Shown here piece after piece: positions 25,832 to 34,457 of a stretch of 64,000 nucleotides of DNA. Made by a program: the position numbers and the translations under genes. The notes beneath the pieces were generated by a model, which ran no database searches, was not told the DNA's origin, and was given only the letters and a program-made list of their open reading frames with translations. The stretch is from Arsenicitalea aurantiaca (lineage in GTDB: Bacteria; Pseudomonadota; Alphaproteobacteria; Rhizobiales; Devosiaceae), in contig NZ_RZNJ01000001.1 of NCBI RefSeq assembly GCF_003994485.1, forward strand, positions 189,765-253,764. Reading direction: 5' to 3'. Every line of letters begins with the position of its first letter. Within the stretch, counting starts at the first letter, position 1.

Positions 25832-27604
25832 TCAGCTGCGCGCGGCGGTGTTGGGAAAGAGCAGGTCGATGAAGCGCTCCGCGGTCGGCTGGGGCTCGTG
25901 ATTGGCGAGGCCCGGCCGCTCGTTGGCTTCGATGAACGCATAGTCGGACCCATGCGGGTCGGGCACCATGAAGTCGATACCGACCACGGGGATGTCGATG
26001 GCGCGGGCGGCGCGGATTGCGGCATCGACGAGAGCGGGATGGACGGTGGCGGTGACGTCGTGAAGCGTGCCGCCGGTATGCAGGTTCGCCGTCGAGCGCA
26101 CGGCGATCTCGATGCCGGCCGGCGCCACGTCATCGAGGCCGAAGCCGGATTTCCCGACGCAGCGCTCGGTTTCGGCGTCGAGCGGGATGGTGCTCTCCCC
26201 GCCGGTGGCCGCGGCGCGGCGGCGGCTCTGGCGGGCGATCAGCGTGCGGATGGTGTCGGTACCATTGCCCACGATGCGGGCGGGCCGGCGGAGGGCGGCG
26301 GCGACGAGCTCGAAATTGATGATGACCAGCCGGAGGTCCTCGCCCTCGGCCTGCTCCTCGATGATCACCCGGTCGGAGACTTCGCGGGCCGTGGCGATGG
26401 CGCGGTCGATTTCCTCGAGAGTTGTGAGGCCTACGGCGACGCCGCGGCCCTGCTCGCCGCGAGCGGGCTTGACGACGACCGAGCCGTGCTCGGCGAGGAA
26501 GGCCTCGAGCGCCTGCCGGTCGCCGGCCTCGATCTGGGTGGGGACGATGACGCCCGCGCGCTCGACCACGCGCCGGGTGACTGCCTTGTCGTCACAGATC
26601 GACATGGCGACGGCGCTCGTCAGTTCGGTGAGGCTCTCCCGGCAGAGGATGGAGCGGCCGCCATTGGTGAGGCGGAAGAAGCCGCCCTCGGCGTCGGTCA
26701 CATCGACCATGATGCCGCGGCGCCAGGCTTCGTCGACGAGGAGGCGCGCATAGGGGTTGAGCGCGTCGAACTCGGCGGCGGGACCGGTGAAGAGCTTTTC
26801 GTTGATGGGGTTCTTGCGCTTGACCGTGTAGAGCGGCACGCGGCGGAAGCCGAGCTTTTCGTAAAGCGCGATGGCGTGCTCGTTGTCGTGGAGCACGGAG
26901 AGATCGAGGGTCGCGGCGCCGCGGCTCGCGAAATGCTCGGCGATGCGGCGAACGAGCGCCTCCCCGATGCCGGGATGCTCGGTCTGCGGATCGACCGCAA
27001 GGCACCAGAGCGAGGCCCCGAGTTCGGGATCCTCGAAGGCGCGGACGTGGTCGACACCCATCGCCGTGCCGATGATGGCGCCGGTGCGCTCGTCCTCGGC
27101 AACGAAGACGGTGATGGCGCGGCTGTCGCGGCGCGACCAGAAGAATTCGGGTTTCACCGTCACCATGCCGCGCGCGGCATAGATGCGGTTGACCTCGGTC
27201 GCATCGGTTTCCGAGGAGAGGCGCCGCACGAAAAACCCGCTGATGCGCCGCCGGCCGGGCCGATAGGTCGAGAGGTCGAGCCGGTAGGTGTGCGAGGGAT
27301 CAAGGAAGATCTCCTGGGGCGCGGCGGCGACCGCGACATGGGGATCGCGGATGTAGAAGGCGACGTCGCGGCGGTCGGGGGCCTCGGCGCGCAGGGCATC
27401 GGCCAGCGCCTCGGGGCTTTGGAAGGTCTGGCCGAACAGGAGCCGCCCCCAGCCGCAATCGAGCACGGCATTGGGGGTCGGTTCGGTCATGGGCGCATGG
27501 CCGAGCCCGGCGGTGGAGAGGGGTTTCGGCCCCTGCCGCCGCATGCGCTCGAGACGGTGGGCGTGCGCCTCGCGGCGTCCGCGCGTCGACACCCGGTCAC
27601 TCAT
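25832..27604 (-). CDS. ngg: N-acetylglutaminylglutamine synthetase (GNAT plus ATP-grasp)
   Basis: 590 residues, two enzymes in one chain. A GNAT acetyltransferase domain spans ~115-280 (SLWCLAVDPQTEHPGIGEALVRRIAEHF, NEHAIALYEKLGF). A C-terminal ATP-grasp/GshA-like ligase follows from ~300 (VVVKPARGEQGRGV, VIIEEQAEGEDLRLVI, DFMVPDPHGSDYAFIEANERPGLANHE). It makes N-acetylglutaminylglutamine, the precursor of the osmolyte NAGGN described in rhizobia and pseudomonads. The ATG at 27604 overlaps the amidotransferase stop by ATGA. Confidence 0.92.
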   Translation of the reverse strand: MSDRVSTRGRREAHAHRLERMRRQGPKPLSTAGLGHAPMTEPTPNAVLDCGWGRLLFGQTFQSPEALADALRAEAPDRRDVAFYIRDPHVAVAAAPQEIFLDPSHTYRLDLSTYRPGRRRISGFFVRRLSSETDATEVNRIYAARGMVTVKPEFFWSRRDSRAITVFVAEDERTGAIIGTAMGVDHVRAFEDPELGASLWCLAVDPQTEHPGIGEALVRRIAEHFASRGAATLDLSVLHDNEHAIALYEKLGFRRVPLYTVKRKNPINEKLFTGPAAEFDALNPYARLLVDEAWRRGIMVDVTDAEGGFFRLTNGGRSILCRESLTELTSAVAMSICDDKAVTRRVVERAGVIVPTQIEAGDRQALEAFLAEHGSVVVKPARGEQGRGVAVGLTTLEEIDRAIATAREVSDRVIIEEQAEGEDLRLVIINFELVAAALRRPARIVGNGTDTIRTLIARQSRRRAAATGGESTIPLDAETERCVGKSGFGLDDVAPAGIEIAVRSTANLHTGGTLHDVTATVHPALVDAAIRAARAIDIPVVGIDFMVPDPHGSDYAFIEANERPGLANHEPQPTAERFIDLLFPNTAARS

Positions 27605-29382
27605 TTGCCGGCCCCGTGGGTCTGCAGCCACATTTCGAGAAGGCCCACCTGCCAGAGCTCGGACCCCTGGAGCGGGGTGATGTGGCTCTTGGGATCGGCA
27701 AAGAGGGTGTCGAGATAATCCTTTTGGAAGAGCCCACGCTCGCGGGCGGCCTGGCTCGTCAGCGCATCGCGGACCATGTCGAGATAGGGGCCATCGAGAT
27801 ATTTGAGCGCCGGGACGGGGAAATAGCCCTTCTTCCTGTCGATCACCTCGCTCGGGATCACCTTGCGGGCGGCCTCCTTGAGGACGCCCTTGCCGCCATG
27901 GGCGAGCTTGTGCTGGGCGGGAATGCGGGCGGCGAGCTCGACGAGTTCGTGGTCGAGGAACGGCACGCGCGCCTCGAGCCCCCAGGCCATGGTGGCATTG
28001 TCGACGCGCTTGACCGGATCATCGACCAGCATGACGTTGGTATCGAGCCGGAGCGCCTTGTCGACGGCCTCTTCGGCACCGTCCTCGGCAAAGTTCGCGG
28101 CAACGAAGCTCAGCGCCTCGTCGCGATTGGTATGCCATTGCGGGGCGAGGTGGCGGCGGAGCGTGGCGTTGTCGCGATCAAAGAAGACGCGCGCATAATC
28201 GGCGACCGGATCGGTCGAGGTCGCCATGGGCGGGTACCAGTGATAGCCGGCGAAGACCTCGTCCGCGCCCTGGCCGGACTGGACGACCTTGATGTGCTTG
28301 GAGACCTCGCGCGAGAGGAGGTAGAAGCCCACATTGTCGTAGGAGACCATGGGTTCGCTCATCGCGGCGATGGTGCCGGGAAGGGCGTCCATCAGCTCCG
28401 AGGACGGCACGAAGATCTTGTGATGGACCGTGTCGTAATGCTTGGCGATGAGGTCCGAATAGACGAACTCGTTGCCGGTCTCGCCATTGGCATCCTCGAA
28501 GCCGACCGAGAAGGTCATCAGATCCTTCTGGCCCATTTCGGCCAGGAGCCCGACGATGACCGAGGAATCGACGCCACCCGAAAGCAGCACGCCCACCGGC
28601 ACATCGGCGATCATGCGGCGGCGCACCGCGGTGCGCAGCATGTCGAGCACGCGGTCTCGCCAATCCTCGAAGGTCAGGTGCGCCTCGTCGGCCCGGCGGG
28701 CGAAATCGGGGCGCCAGTAGCGCGTGTCGGTCACCTTGCCGTCGGGCTCGATGACCCGGACGGTGGCGGGCGGCACCTTGGAGATGCCGGCGATCATGGT
28801 GCGCGGGGGCGGCACCACGGCATGGAAGCTCATGTAATGGGCGAGCGCCACGCGGTCGATCGAGGTGTCGATGCCGGGGGTCTTCAAAAGCGCCGGGAGG
28901 GAGGAGGAGAAGCGGATCGAGTTCGGCGTCTCGGCGAAATAGAGCGGCTTGATGCCGAACCGATCGCGCGCGACGACGAGGCGGCCGCTCTGTTCCTCAT
29001 AGATCGCGAAGGCGAACATGCCGAGGAAGCGGGTGACGCAATCGGTGCCCCAGGCGTGATAGGCCTTGAGGATCACCTCGGTGTCGCCGGTGGAGAAGAA
29101 GCTGTAGCCCAGCCCCTCGAGCTCGGCGCGCAGGTCCTTGTAATTGTAGATGCAGCCATTGAAGACGATGGTCAGCCCGAGCGCAGCATCGGCCATGGGC
29201 TGGGCGGCCTTGTCGGAGAGATCAATGATCTTGAGCCGTCTATGCCCGAACCCCACGCGCCCTTTCAAAGTAACGCCGTCGGCGTCGGGTCCGCGGGGCG
29301 CCATGACATCATTCATGGCGGTGATGATCGATTCTTTTACCGGCGACCCGTCAAAGGTCAATTCGCCGCAAATCCCACACAT
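27601..29382 (-). CDS. asnO: N-acetylglutaminylglutamine amidotransferase (asparagine synthase-like)
   Basis: 593 residues. The N-terminal class II glutaminase starts MCGICGE with Cys2 as nucleophile. The synthetase domain has the ATP-pyrophosphatase loop VLLSGGVDSSVIVGLL near residue 260 and SGQGADEVFAGYHWYP near 370. It amidates the dipeptide to N-acetylglutaminylglutamine amide, an osmoprotectant. It forms a two-gene operon with ngg. The NAGGN-associated M42 peptidase seen in some species is not in this window. Confidence 0.92.
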   Translation of the reverse strand: MCGICGELTFDGSPVKESIITAMNDVMAPRGPDADGVTLKGRVGFGHRRLKIIDLSDKAAQPMADAALGLTIVFNGCIYNYKDLRAELEGLGYSFFSTGDTEVILKAYHAWGTDCVTRFLGMFAFAIYEEQSGRLVVARDRFGIKPLYFAETPNSIRFSSSLPALLKTPGIDTSIDRVALAHYMSFHAVVPPPRTMIAGISKVPPATVRVIEPDGKVTDTRYWRPDFARRADEAHLTFEDWRDRVLDMLRTAVRRRMIADVPVGVLLSGGVDSSVIVGLLAEMGQKDLMTFSVGFEDANGETGNEFVYSDLIAKHYDTVHHKIFVPSSELMDALPGTIAAMSEPMVSYDNVGFYLLSREVSKHIKVVQSGQGADEVFAGYHWYPPMATSTDPVADYARVFFDRDNATLRRHLAPQWHTNRDEALSFVAANFAEDGAEEAVDKALRLDTNVMLVDDPVKRVDNATMAWGLEARVPFLDHELVELAARIPAQHKLAHGGKGVLKEAARKVIPSEVIDRKKGYFPVPALKYLDGPYLDMVRDALTSQAARERGLFQKDYLDTLFADPKSHITPLQGSELWQVGLLEMWLQTHGAGK

Positions 29383-29508
29383 GGATCGCGTTCACTCCTG
29401 CTTTGATTTCGTCTTGATTGAGCCCTGTCTAAGGACCGAACGCGCGAAAGGCAAATTCGTGCCATAATTTCCCATGGGCCGCGCAAGGCCGGGACGGGCG
29501 CGTCGCGG

Positions 29509-29523
29509 TTAACCAAAAGTTAC
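29509..29523 (+). promoter_or_regulatory. CtrA-like site TTAA-N7-TTAC before the Wzz gene
   Basis: TTAACCAAAAGTTAC, 91 bp before the GumC/Wzz start. The CtrA consensus is TTAA-N7-TTAA, so the second half differs by one base. TTAA is rare in this GC-rich DNA. Related elements lie at 34289 and 34369. Confidence 0.35.
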
Positions 29524-29613
29524 CAAGGGACGGGCGCGGCGGGCGGATGGACGGTATAAACAGGGCAGGAGCGGAGCGTCAGCGGCGCCGCTTCCTGCGC
29601 TGGAGACGAGGCC

Positions 29614-31215
29614 ATGTTCACCACCGATACGAGAAGCGAAGCGCGCGCGCCACAGGCACCGGCGGCCGGGCCGGCCCAGCGCCGCGACCCCGGGCTTTCG
29701 GGCCCCGCCGCGGCTTTCCGGCTGATGGGCCCGATCGATCTCTGGCGGGTAATTGGCTGGGTGACGGGCGGGATCGGCTGGATCCTTGTCATGGTGGCGC
29801 TCGGCCTGCTTGCGGCCTTCATCGTGCCGATGGTGGTCAAGCCCCGCTACACCGCCTATGCGGACATTCTGATCGACCCCTCGAACCTGCAGGTGGTGAG
29901 CCGCGACGTCTTCGAGCCGCGCGGGCAGCGCGACAGCCAGCTGCTCGACATCGAGAGCAAGATGCGGGTGCTGGTCTCGGGCAATGTGCTGGCCCAGGTG
30001 ATCGAGAGCCTTTCGCTCACCGGCGACGAGGAATTCGTGCCGACGCGGCCGGGCTTCAGCCTTTCGGGGCTCCTGGGCGGCGGGGCCGAGGACGGCCCGG
30101 CGATCGCACCAGAGGTGATCGCGCTCAGGAACCTCGGGGAGCGCGTTTCTGTGCACCGGGAGGAGCGCAGCTATGTGGTGACGCTCGGGGTGCGGACCGA
30201 GACGCCCGAAAAATCGGTGCTCGTGGCCAATGCCATCGTCGAGGCCTTCCAGCAGGAGGTGGCGCGGGCCGAGGCGCAGAGCGCGGGGCGGGTGGGGGAA
30301 TCGCTCGTCGCGCGGCTCGACGATCTGCGGGCGGCGGTGCAGGTCGCGGCCGAACGGGTCGAGGCGTTCAAGCGCGAGCGCGGCATCAGCACGACGCAGA
30401 CCGGCACCGAGCTCGAAAGCCGCCAGGTGCTCGACCAGATCAATACCGGCATGGTGGCGGCCCAGAGCGCGGTGATCGCCGCGCAAACGCGCTATGACGA
30501 ATTAAGGCAGCTCGGGGCGACGGGCGCCTCGAGCAGCGAAGCACTGGCTTCCCCCACCATTGCGGCGCTGAGGGCGCAGCAGGCGAGCCTCGAGGCGGAG
30601 GCGGTGACGCTCAATGTGCGGTTCGGGCCGCGCCATCCGAGCGTCGCGGCGCTCGGGCCGCAGATCGCTGCGATCCAGGGGCAGGTCGATGCGGAGCTGG
30701 CGCGGATCGTGAGCGCGGCACGGACCGATCTCGAACAGGCCGAAGCGGCGCTCCTGCGGGTACAGCGCGAAGCGGAGACGCAGCGCGGGGCGGTGTTTGC
30801 CAACAATGACGACCTCGTGGCACTGCGCGAGCTCGAACGCGAGCGCGAGGCGCAGGCGAGCGTCTATGAGGCGTCGCTGGTGCGTGCCCGCGAGATCGCG
30901 GAGCGCCAGGAGCTCGACACGACCAATATCCGGATGATCACCCCGCCGGTGCTGCCGCGGGAGCGGAGCTTTCCGCCGCGCCGGGTGATCCTTCTCGCGG
31001 CAGGGATCCTCGGGGGCGGGATGGCGGGCGTCGGGCTAGCGCTCGTCTTAGGTTTCTGGCGGGACTATCGGATCGCAAGCCGCACGGCGCGCCAGATCGA
31101 GGATGCGCCACGGGCAGCAAAGCCTGCGACCGGCGCTGCGCAGCGGCTGGCGCGGACGGGCGGACCGGCTTCGACGCTGATCCCGACGCGGGCGACGCCG
31201 CCGGGCCCGGCCTGA
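29614..31215 (+). CDS. GumC/Wzz-type exopolysaccharide chain-length and export protein
   Basis: 533 residues. A first membrane helix (~47-72, GWVTGGIGWILVMVALGLLAAF) is followed by a Wzz domain, a long periplasmic coiled coil (~210-420) with RFGPRHPSVAALGPQIAAIQ, and a second helix near 450-475. The C-terminal tail has no Walker motifs or Tyr cluster, so this is a polysaccharide co-polymerase without the BY-kinase domain. It would control polymer length and contact an outer-membrane exporter, which is not encoded here. It opens the EPS cluster. Confidence 0.87.
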   Translation: MFTTDTRSEARAPQAPAAGPAQRRDPGLSGPAAAFRLMGPIDLWRVIGWVTGGIGWILVMVALGLLAAFIVPMVVKPRYTAYADILIDPSNLQVVSRDVFEPRGQRDSQLLDIESKMRVLVSGNVLAQVIESLSLTGDEEFVPTRPGFSLSGLLGGGAEDGPAIAPEVIALRNLGERVSVHREERSYVVTLGVRTETPEKSVLVANAIVEAFQQEVARAEAQSAGRVGESLVARLDDLRAAVQVAAERVEAFKRERGISTTQTGTELESRQVLDQINTGMVAAQSAVIAAQTRYDELRQLGATGASSSEALASPTIAALRAQQASLEAEAVTLNVRFGPRHPSVAALGPQIAAIQGQVDAELARIVSAARTDLEQAEAALLRVQREAETQRGAVFANNDDLVALRELEREREAQASVYEASLVRAREIAERQELDTTNIRMITPPVLPRERSFPPRRVILLAAGILGGGMAGVGLALVLGFWRDYRIASRTARQIEDAPRAAKPATGAAQRLARTGGPASTLIPTRATPPGPA

Positions 31216-31223
31216 GCCGGCGA

Positions 31224-31706
31224 TTAGTCGAGCGCGGCGATGGCGGCGCGCAAGTTTGCGATGAAGGTCGGGGGGGCGGCGCTGGAGAGGCGTTCGCCCC
31301 CGCCGCCTTTGCGGGCTTCGGCAATGGCGCGATCGAGGGTTTCGGGATCGGTCGCGACGTGGATGCCGGGGCGGCCTTCGAGGAATTTCACCGTATCGAG
31401 CTGATGGTCGGTCGTGTGTTCGCGCAGCGCGGCGCGGCGCGGAAAGAGGATCACCGGCTTGGCGCGTTCGGCCGCCATGATGGCGCTGCCCATGCCGGCA
31501 TGGGCGATGATGAGCTCTGCGGCGTCGAGGCGCCGGGCGAATTCGGCAGGCGAGAGGATCTCGGCATGGGCCATGTGGCGGGGCGTGTAGCGGCCGCCCT
31601 TGGTCTGGGCGAAGATCTCGGTTTCGGGGTGGCGGCCGGCCCAGTCGTCGACGGCGGCAACGAGGCGCTCGAAGGGCAGCACCGAGCCGACGGTGAGAAA
31701 GATCAC
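31224..31706 (-). CDS. PssE-like glycosyltransferase subunit (GT28 C-terminal/Alg13-like), pair 1
   Basis: 160 residues with a GTG start at 31706 overlapping the pssD-like stop (GTGA). The fold corresponds to the C-terminal donor-binding half of GT-B enzymes. MIFLTVGSVLPFERLV is the N-terminal strand-loop, IIAHAGMGSAIMA (H69 to S74) the UDP-sugar motif, and REHTTDHQ the following His-containing loop. It works as a complex with the membrane-associated PssD-like protein, adding the second sugar to the undecaprenyl-linked EPS unit. Confidence 0.85.
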   Translation of the reverse strand: MIFLTVGSVLPFERLVAAVDDWAGRHPETEIFAQTKGGRYTPRHMAHAEILSPAEFARRLDAAELIIAHAGMGSAIMAAERAKPVILFPRRAALREHTTDHQLDTVKFLEGRPGIHVATDPETLDRAIAEARKGGGGERLSSAAPPTFIANLRAAIAALD

Positions 31707-32167
31707 AGCACCGCCCCCAGATGGCGCGGGCCCGATGGGGTCTCGAGATGTTCCCACTGGGTGAGGTGGAGATCGGCAAAGGGGCGCGCGAGACGCCCCG
31801 AGGTGGAGAGCTTGCCGAAATTGGCGATGGAATCGATCCAGACGGTGCGGGCCCCGAGGAGCAGTTTGCCGAGGATCAGCGCCATCAGCCCCGGAAAGGC
31901 GCCGGTGGTGACGATGAGCGCGGGGCGCTCGGCAAGGAGCACGCGCGCAACGGCGAGGGCGAGGGCGGGGATGTCGCGCTTGTTGAAGCGGGTGACGTCG
32001 GGCAGAACGTGGAAGCGATCGGGCGCGATGTCGCCGGCATAATCGGCGTAGACGCTGGCCCAGACGATCTCGCGGCCGGCGAGGGCCGGCGCGATGCGGC
32101 GCAGCTCGACCCAGTGCCCGCCGCCCGAGCAGATGGCGAGGGCGCGATTGGCGATGCGCCGGCTCAC
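31703..32167 (-). CDS. PssD-like glycosyltransferase subunit (Alg14-like), pair 1
   Basis: 154 residues. Corresponds to the N-terminal acceptor half of a split GT-B glycosyltransferase. The SGGGHW motif (14-19), TTGAFPGLMALILGKLL, and a partly hydrophobic membrane-association helix are as in PssD/Alg14. The start overlaps the deacetylase stop by 4 bp. In rhizobial EPS synthesis PssD/PssE transfers glucuronic acid; the sugar here is not determined. Confidence 0.86.
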   Translation of the reverse strand: MSRRIANRALAICSGGGHWVELRRIAPALAGREIVWASVYADYAGDIAPDRFHVLPDVTRFNKRDIPALALAVARVLLAERPALIVTTGAFPGLMALILGKLLLGARTVWIDSIANFGKLSTSGRLARPFADLHLTQWEHLETPSGPRHLGAVL

Positions 32168-32940
32168 CTGTTGCGCTCCGGCACGGCCATGCGGTCGAGC
32201 GCGGCATCGAGGGTGAGGACCTCGCAGCCCTTTTCGAGGGCGTGGCCGACGAGCATGTCGAGCGTATCGGGCATGCAGCCGAACGGGGTGGGGGTATCGG
32301 AAATGTCGTGGGTGAAGAAGATCAGCCAGCCCGGCTCTGCTGCGACGTCGTCGATCCAGCGCGTCAACGTGCGCGCATAGGCGTCGGGCGGGCGGATTTC
32401 GATGGAGCGCAGAAAGGCGGGATCGGTCTTGCCGCGATTGATGGCGGGCACGCCGCCCCGGCAGGTGCGGTAGCGGGCCATCATCTCGCCGCGGATGCCG
32501 AGCTTGGGGGCGTTGTAGGGATAGGCGAAATTCTTGAGCGTAACCCCGGGGGCGTGCTCGGCGTGGAAGGCGGCGTTGCGGTCGAGATCGGCAAAGAGCG
32601 TGGGCTTGTCGAGCCGGCGCACCCAGGGGTGGGAGAAGGTGTGGCAGCCGAGCTCGTGGCCGCGGTCGGCGAGCTCGCCAACCTGATCGGCCCCGATGAG
32701 ACGGCGCCCGGGCTCGGTGGTGCCCGCAAGGCCGCCGGCGATATAGAAGGTGCCGCGCACGCCATGGCGTTCGAGAATGGTGGCGCCGGCGGTGAGCGCT
32801 GTATCGGGGACGTCGTCGAAGGTGAAGGTGACGATGGGGCGCGCCGGCCGCACATCGATGCGCGGGCCGGGGGAGTGCCAGATCAGCCGGTGGGTCACCT
32901 TGCGGGCGAGGGCGTCGAGGGAGGAGTGGAGTTCAGGCAA
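32164..32940 (-). CDS. Polysaccharide deacetylase (NodB homology domain)
   Basis: 258 residues starting at TTG 32940, 8 bp inside the end of the polymerase gene and preceded by AAAAGG. The NodB core is clear: metal Asp in FTFDDVPD (~41), the HTFSH pair in HELGCHTFSHPW (~98), and FFTHDISD near 215. It would N- or O-deacetylate the nascent exopolysaccharide. No signal peptide is obvious, so it may act on the cytoplasmic lipid-linked unit. Confidence 0.85.
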   Translation of the reverse strand: MPELHSSLDALARKVTHRLIWHSPGPRIDVRPARPIVTFTFDDVPDTALTAGATILERHGVRGTFYIAGGLAGTTEPGRRLIGADQVGELADRGHELGCHTFSHPWVRRLDKPTLFADLDRNAAFHAEHAPGVTLKNFAYPYNAPKLGIRGEMMARYRTCRGGVPAINRGKTDPAFLRSIEIRPPDAYARTLTRWIDDVAAEPGWLIFFTHDISDTPTPFGCMPDTLDMLVGHALEKGCEVLTLDAALDRMAVPERNR

Positions 32941-34270
32941 GGCGTGACCTTTTGGAAGGGTCGGGCGCGTCGGCAAGGCGCGTCCGGGCGAGGTGCCCGA
33001 GCCCGAAGATCGCAACGAGCATCGCGAACCAGACGGGGCCGGAATTGGTGAAGAAGCTGCTTTCGAGCACGGCCGAGAAGATGCAATAGAGCCAGATGCG
33101 CAAGAAGAGCCGGGTCATCGCCGGATCGGTGCGGCGCGAAAAGGCGCGGCCAGCATCCATCATGGGCTGCCAGAGCAGGAAGGCGAGGGCGAGCAGGAGG
33201 GCGGGCAGGCCGGCGGCGAGCCAGATCTCGATATAGCCATTGTGCGCGTGGGAGGCGTTGATCGCCCAGGTCTCGATGTCGCCGCCCGAATAGACGAGGG
33301 ATTCGGTCTGCCAGAAGCTCTGGAAGCCATAGCCGGTCCATGGCCGCTCGGAGATTGCCGAGAGCGCGAGGCCCCAGATGTCGCGGCGGTCGGTGAAGGT
33401 CGCGTCGATCCCGAGGCTCGCGACGAACTGGGTGAGCGGGCGATAGAGCGCCGCGCCGACGACGATGCCGTTGAAGGCGAGGACGCCCCCGAAGACGATG
33501 GGGAACCGCAGGACGCGGATGCGCTCGAAGACGAAGGCGATGAGAAGGATGAGGGGCAGGAGCCCCAGCGTCGTCTTGGAGCCGGCCTCGAACAGAAAGA
33601 GCGCCGCGCCCGCGACGATCACCCCGCCCCAGAAGCGCGACCAGCGCCCCATGCAGAAGAGGCCGGCGAAGATCGCGATGATCATCGCCGACGAGGCGTC
33701 GTTCTTGTGGAGGAAGTGGCCGCGCCAGGCGCCGGCGAGAGCCTGTTCTGAAACGTCCGCCATCTGGTGGATGGCGAGGTGCGGCAGCGCGATGACGCCG
33801 AAATAGCAGAGCCCCAATATGGCGAGCATGAAGAGGCCGAGAAGCCGCGCGAACTCCCCCTGGGTGCGGGGCAGGAGAAGGAAGGCGCTGGCGGTGCCGA
33901 GCGTCATCGTGATCAGCACCACGCGCCGGAAGGCGAGGGCCGGATAGTCGGCGACGAGCGCGGTGACAAGGAACCAGGCGATGAGGAGCCCGAGGAGGAC
34001 GCGCGGCCGCAGGAGGCTCGAGCGCGCTTCGCTGCGGAGCGCGGTCAGCATGACGAGGCCGAAAAGCCCGATGCCGAGGAGCTGGTTGAGGAGGTTCGAC
34101 GCGCCCGCGGAAGGGTCGCCAAAGCTCGCCGCAGCGCGATCCATGAAGGGTTCGGTGGTGATCCAGTAATAGCTGAAGGCGAGCAGGAAGAGCAGCGGAC
34201 CGACGATGCCGATCCCCGCCCGCGAGGCGGGCAGGGCGGCGTGCGGCGCTCCAAGAGTGGTCTCGCTCAT
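32933..34270 (-). CDS. O-antigen ligase/Wzy-type polymerase family membrane protein
   Basis: 445 residues, about 11-12 hydrophobic helices. The large periplasmic loop near residues 290-360 contains DIWGLALSAISERPWTGYGFQSFW and INASHAHNGYIEIWLAAGLPALL, the His-containing signature of the O-antigen ligase/EPS polymerase family. With a Wzx-type flippase divergently encoded next to it, it is probably the EPS repeat-unit polymerase. The ATG at 34270 is chosen; a TTG lies 15 nt further upstream. Confidence 0.84.
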   Translation of the reverse strand: MSETTLGAPHAALPASRAGIGIVGPLLFLLAFSYYWITTEPFMDRAAASFGDPSAGASNLLNQLLGIGLFGLVMLTALRSEARSSLLRPRVLLGLLIAWFLVTALVADYPALAFRRVVLITMTLGTASAFLLLPRTQGEFARLLGLFMLAILGLCYFGVIALPHLAIHQMADVSEQALAGAWRGHFLHKNDASSAMIIAIFAGLFCMGRWSRFWGGVIVAGAALFLFEAGSKTTLGLLPLILLIAFVFERIRVLRFPIVFGGVLAFNGIVVGAALYRPLTQFVASLGIDATFTDRRDIWGLALSAISERPWTGYGFQSFWQTESLVYSGGDIETWAINASHAHNGYIEIWLAAGLPALLLALAFLLWQPMMDAGRAFSRRTDPAMTRLFLRIWLYCIFSAVLESSFFTNSGPVWFAMLVAIFGLGHLARTRLADAPDPSKRSRLA

Positions 34271-34288
34271 CCCGAGGGTGCCCAAAGG

Positions 34289-34303
34289 TTAACTGGTCCT
34301 TAC
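34289..34303 (-). promoter_or_regulatory. CtrA-like site TTAA-N7-TTAC before the polymerase gene
   Basis: TTAACTGGTCCTTAC, 18 bp upstream of the minus-strand polymerase start and within the divergent promoter region shared with the flippase. It has the same half-site spacing and the same one-base deviation as the element at 29509. Confidence 0.35.
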
Positions 34304-34368
34304 CCATAGCATCGGGGACGCGGCGGTGTCGTGGCAAACGCAGGTTTTGGTTAAGGCCGGGGCGCGCG

Positions 34369-34383
34369 TTAACCGCTCGGTAA
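34369..34383 (+). promoter_or_regulatory. CtrA-like site TTAA-N7-GTAA before the flippase gene
   Basis: TTAACCGCTCGGTAA reads as TTAC-N7-TTAA on the other strand, so it is the same class of element as those at 29509 and 34289. It lies 74 bp before the GTG start of the flippase gene. Confidence 0.3.
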
Positions 34384-34457
34384 GCAAGGGCGGGCGCGGC
34401 GGGCCGAAGCATGCGAAAAGGAGGGCAGCGGTTTTCGTACAAGGTTCGGGAGACGAC

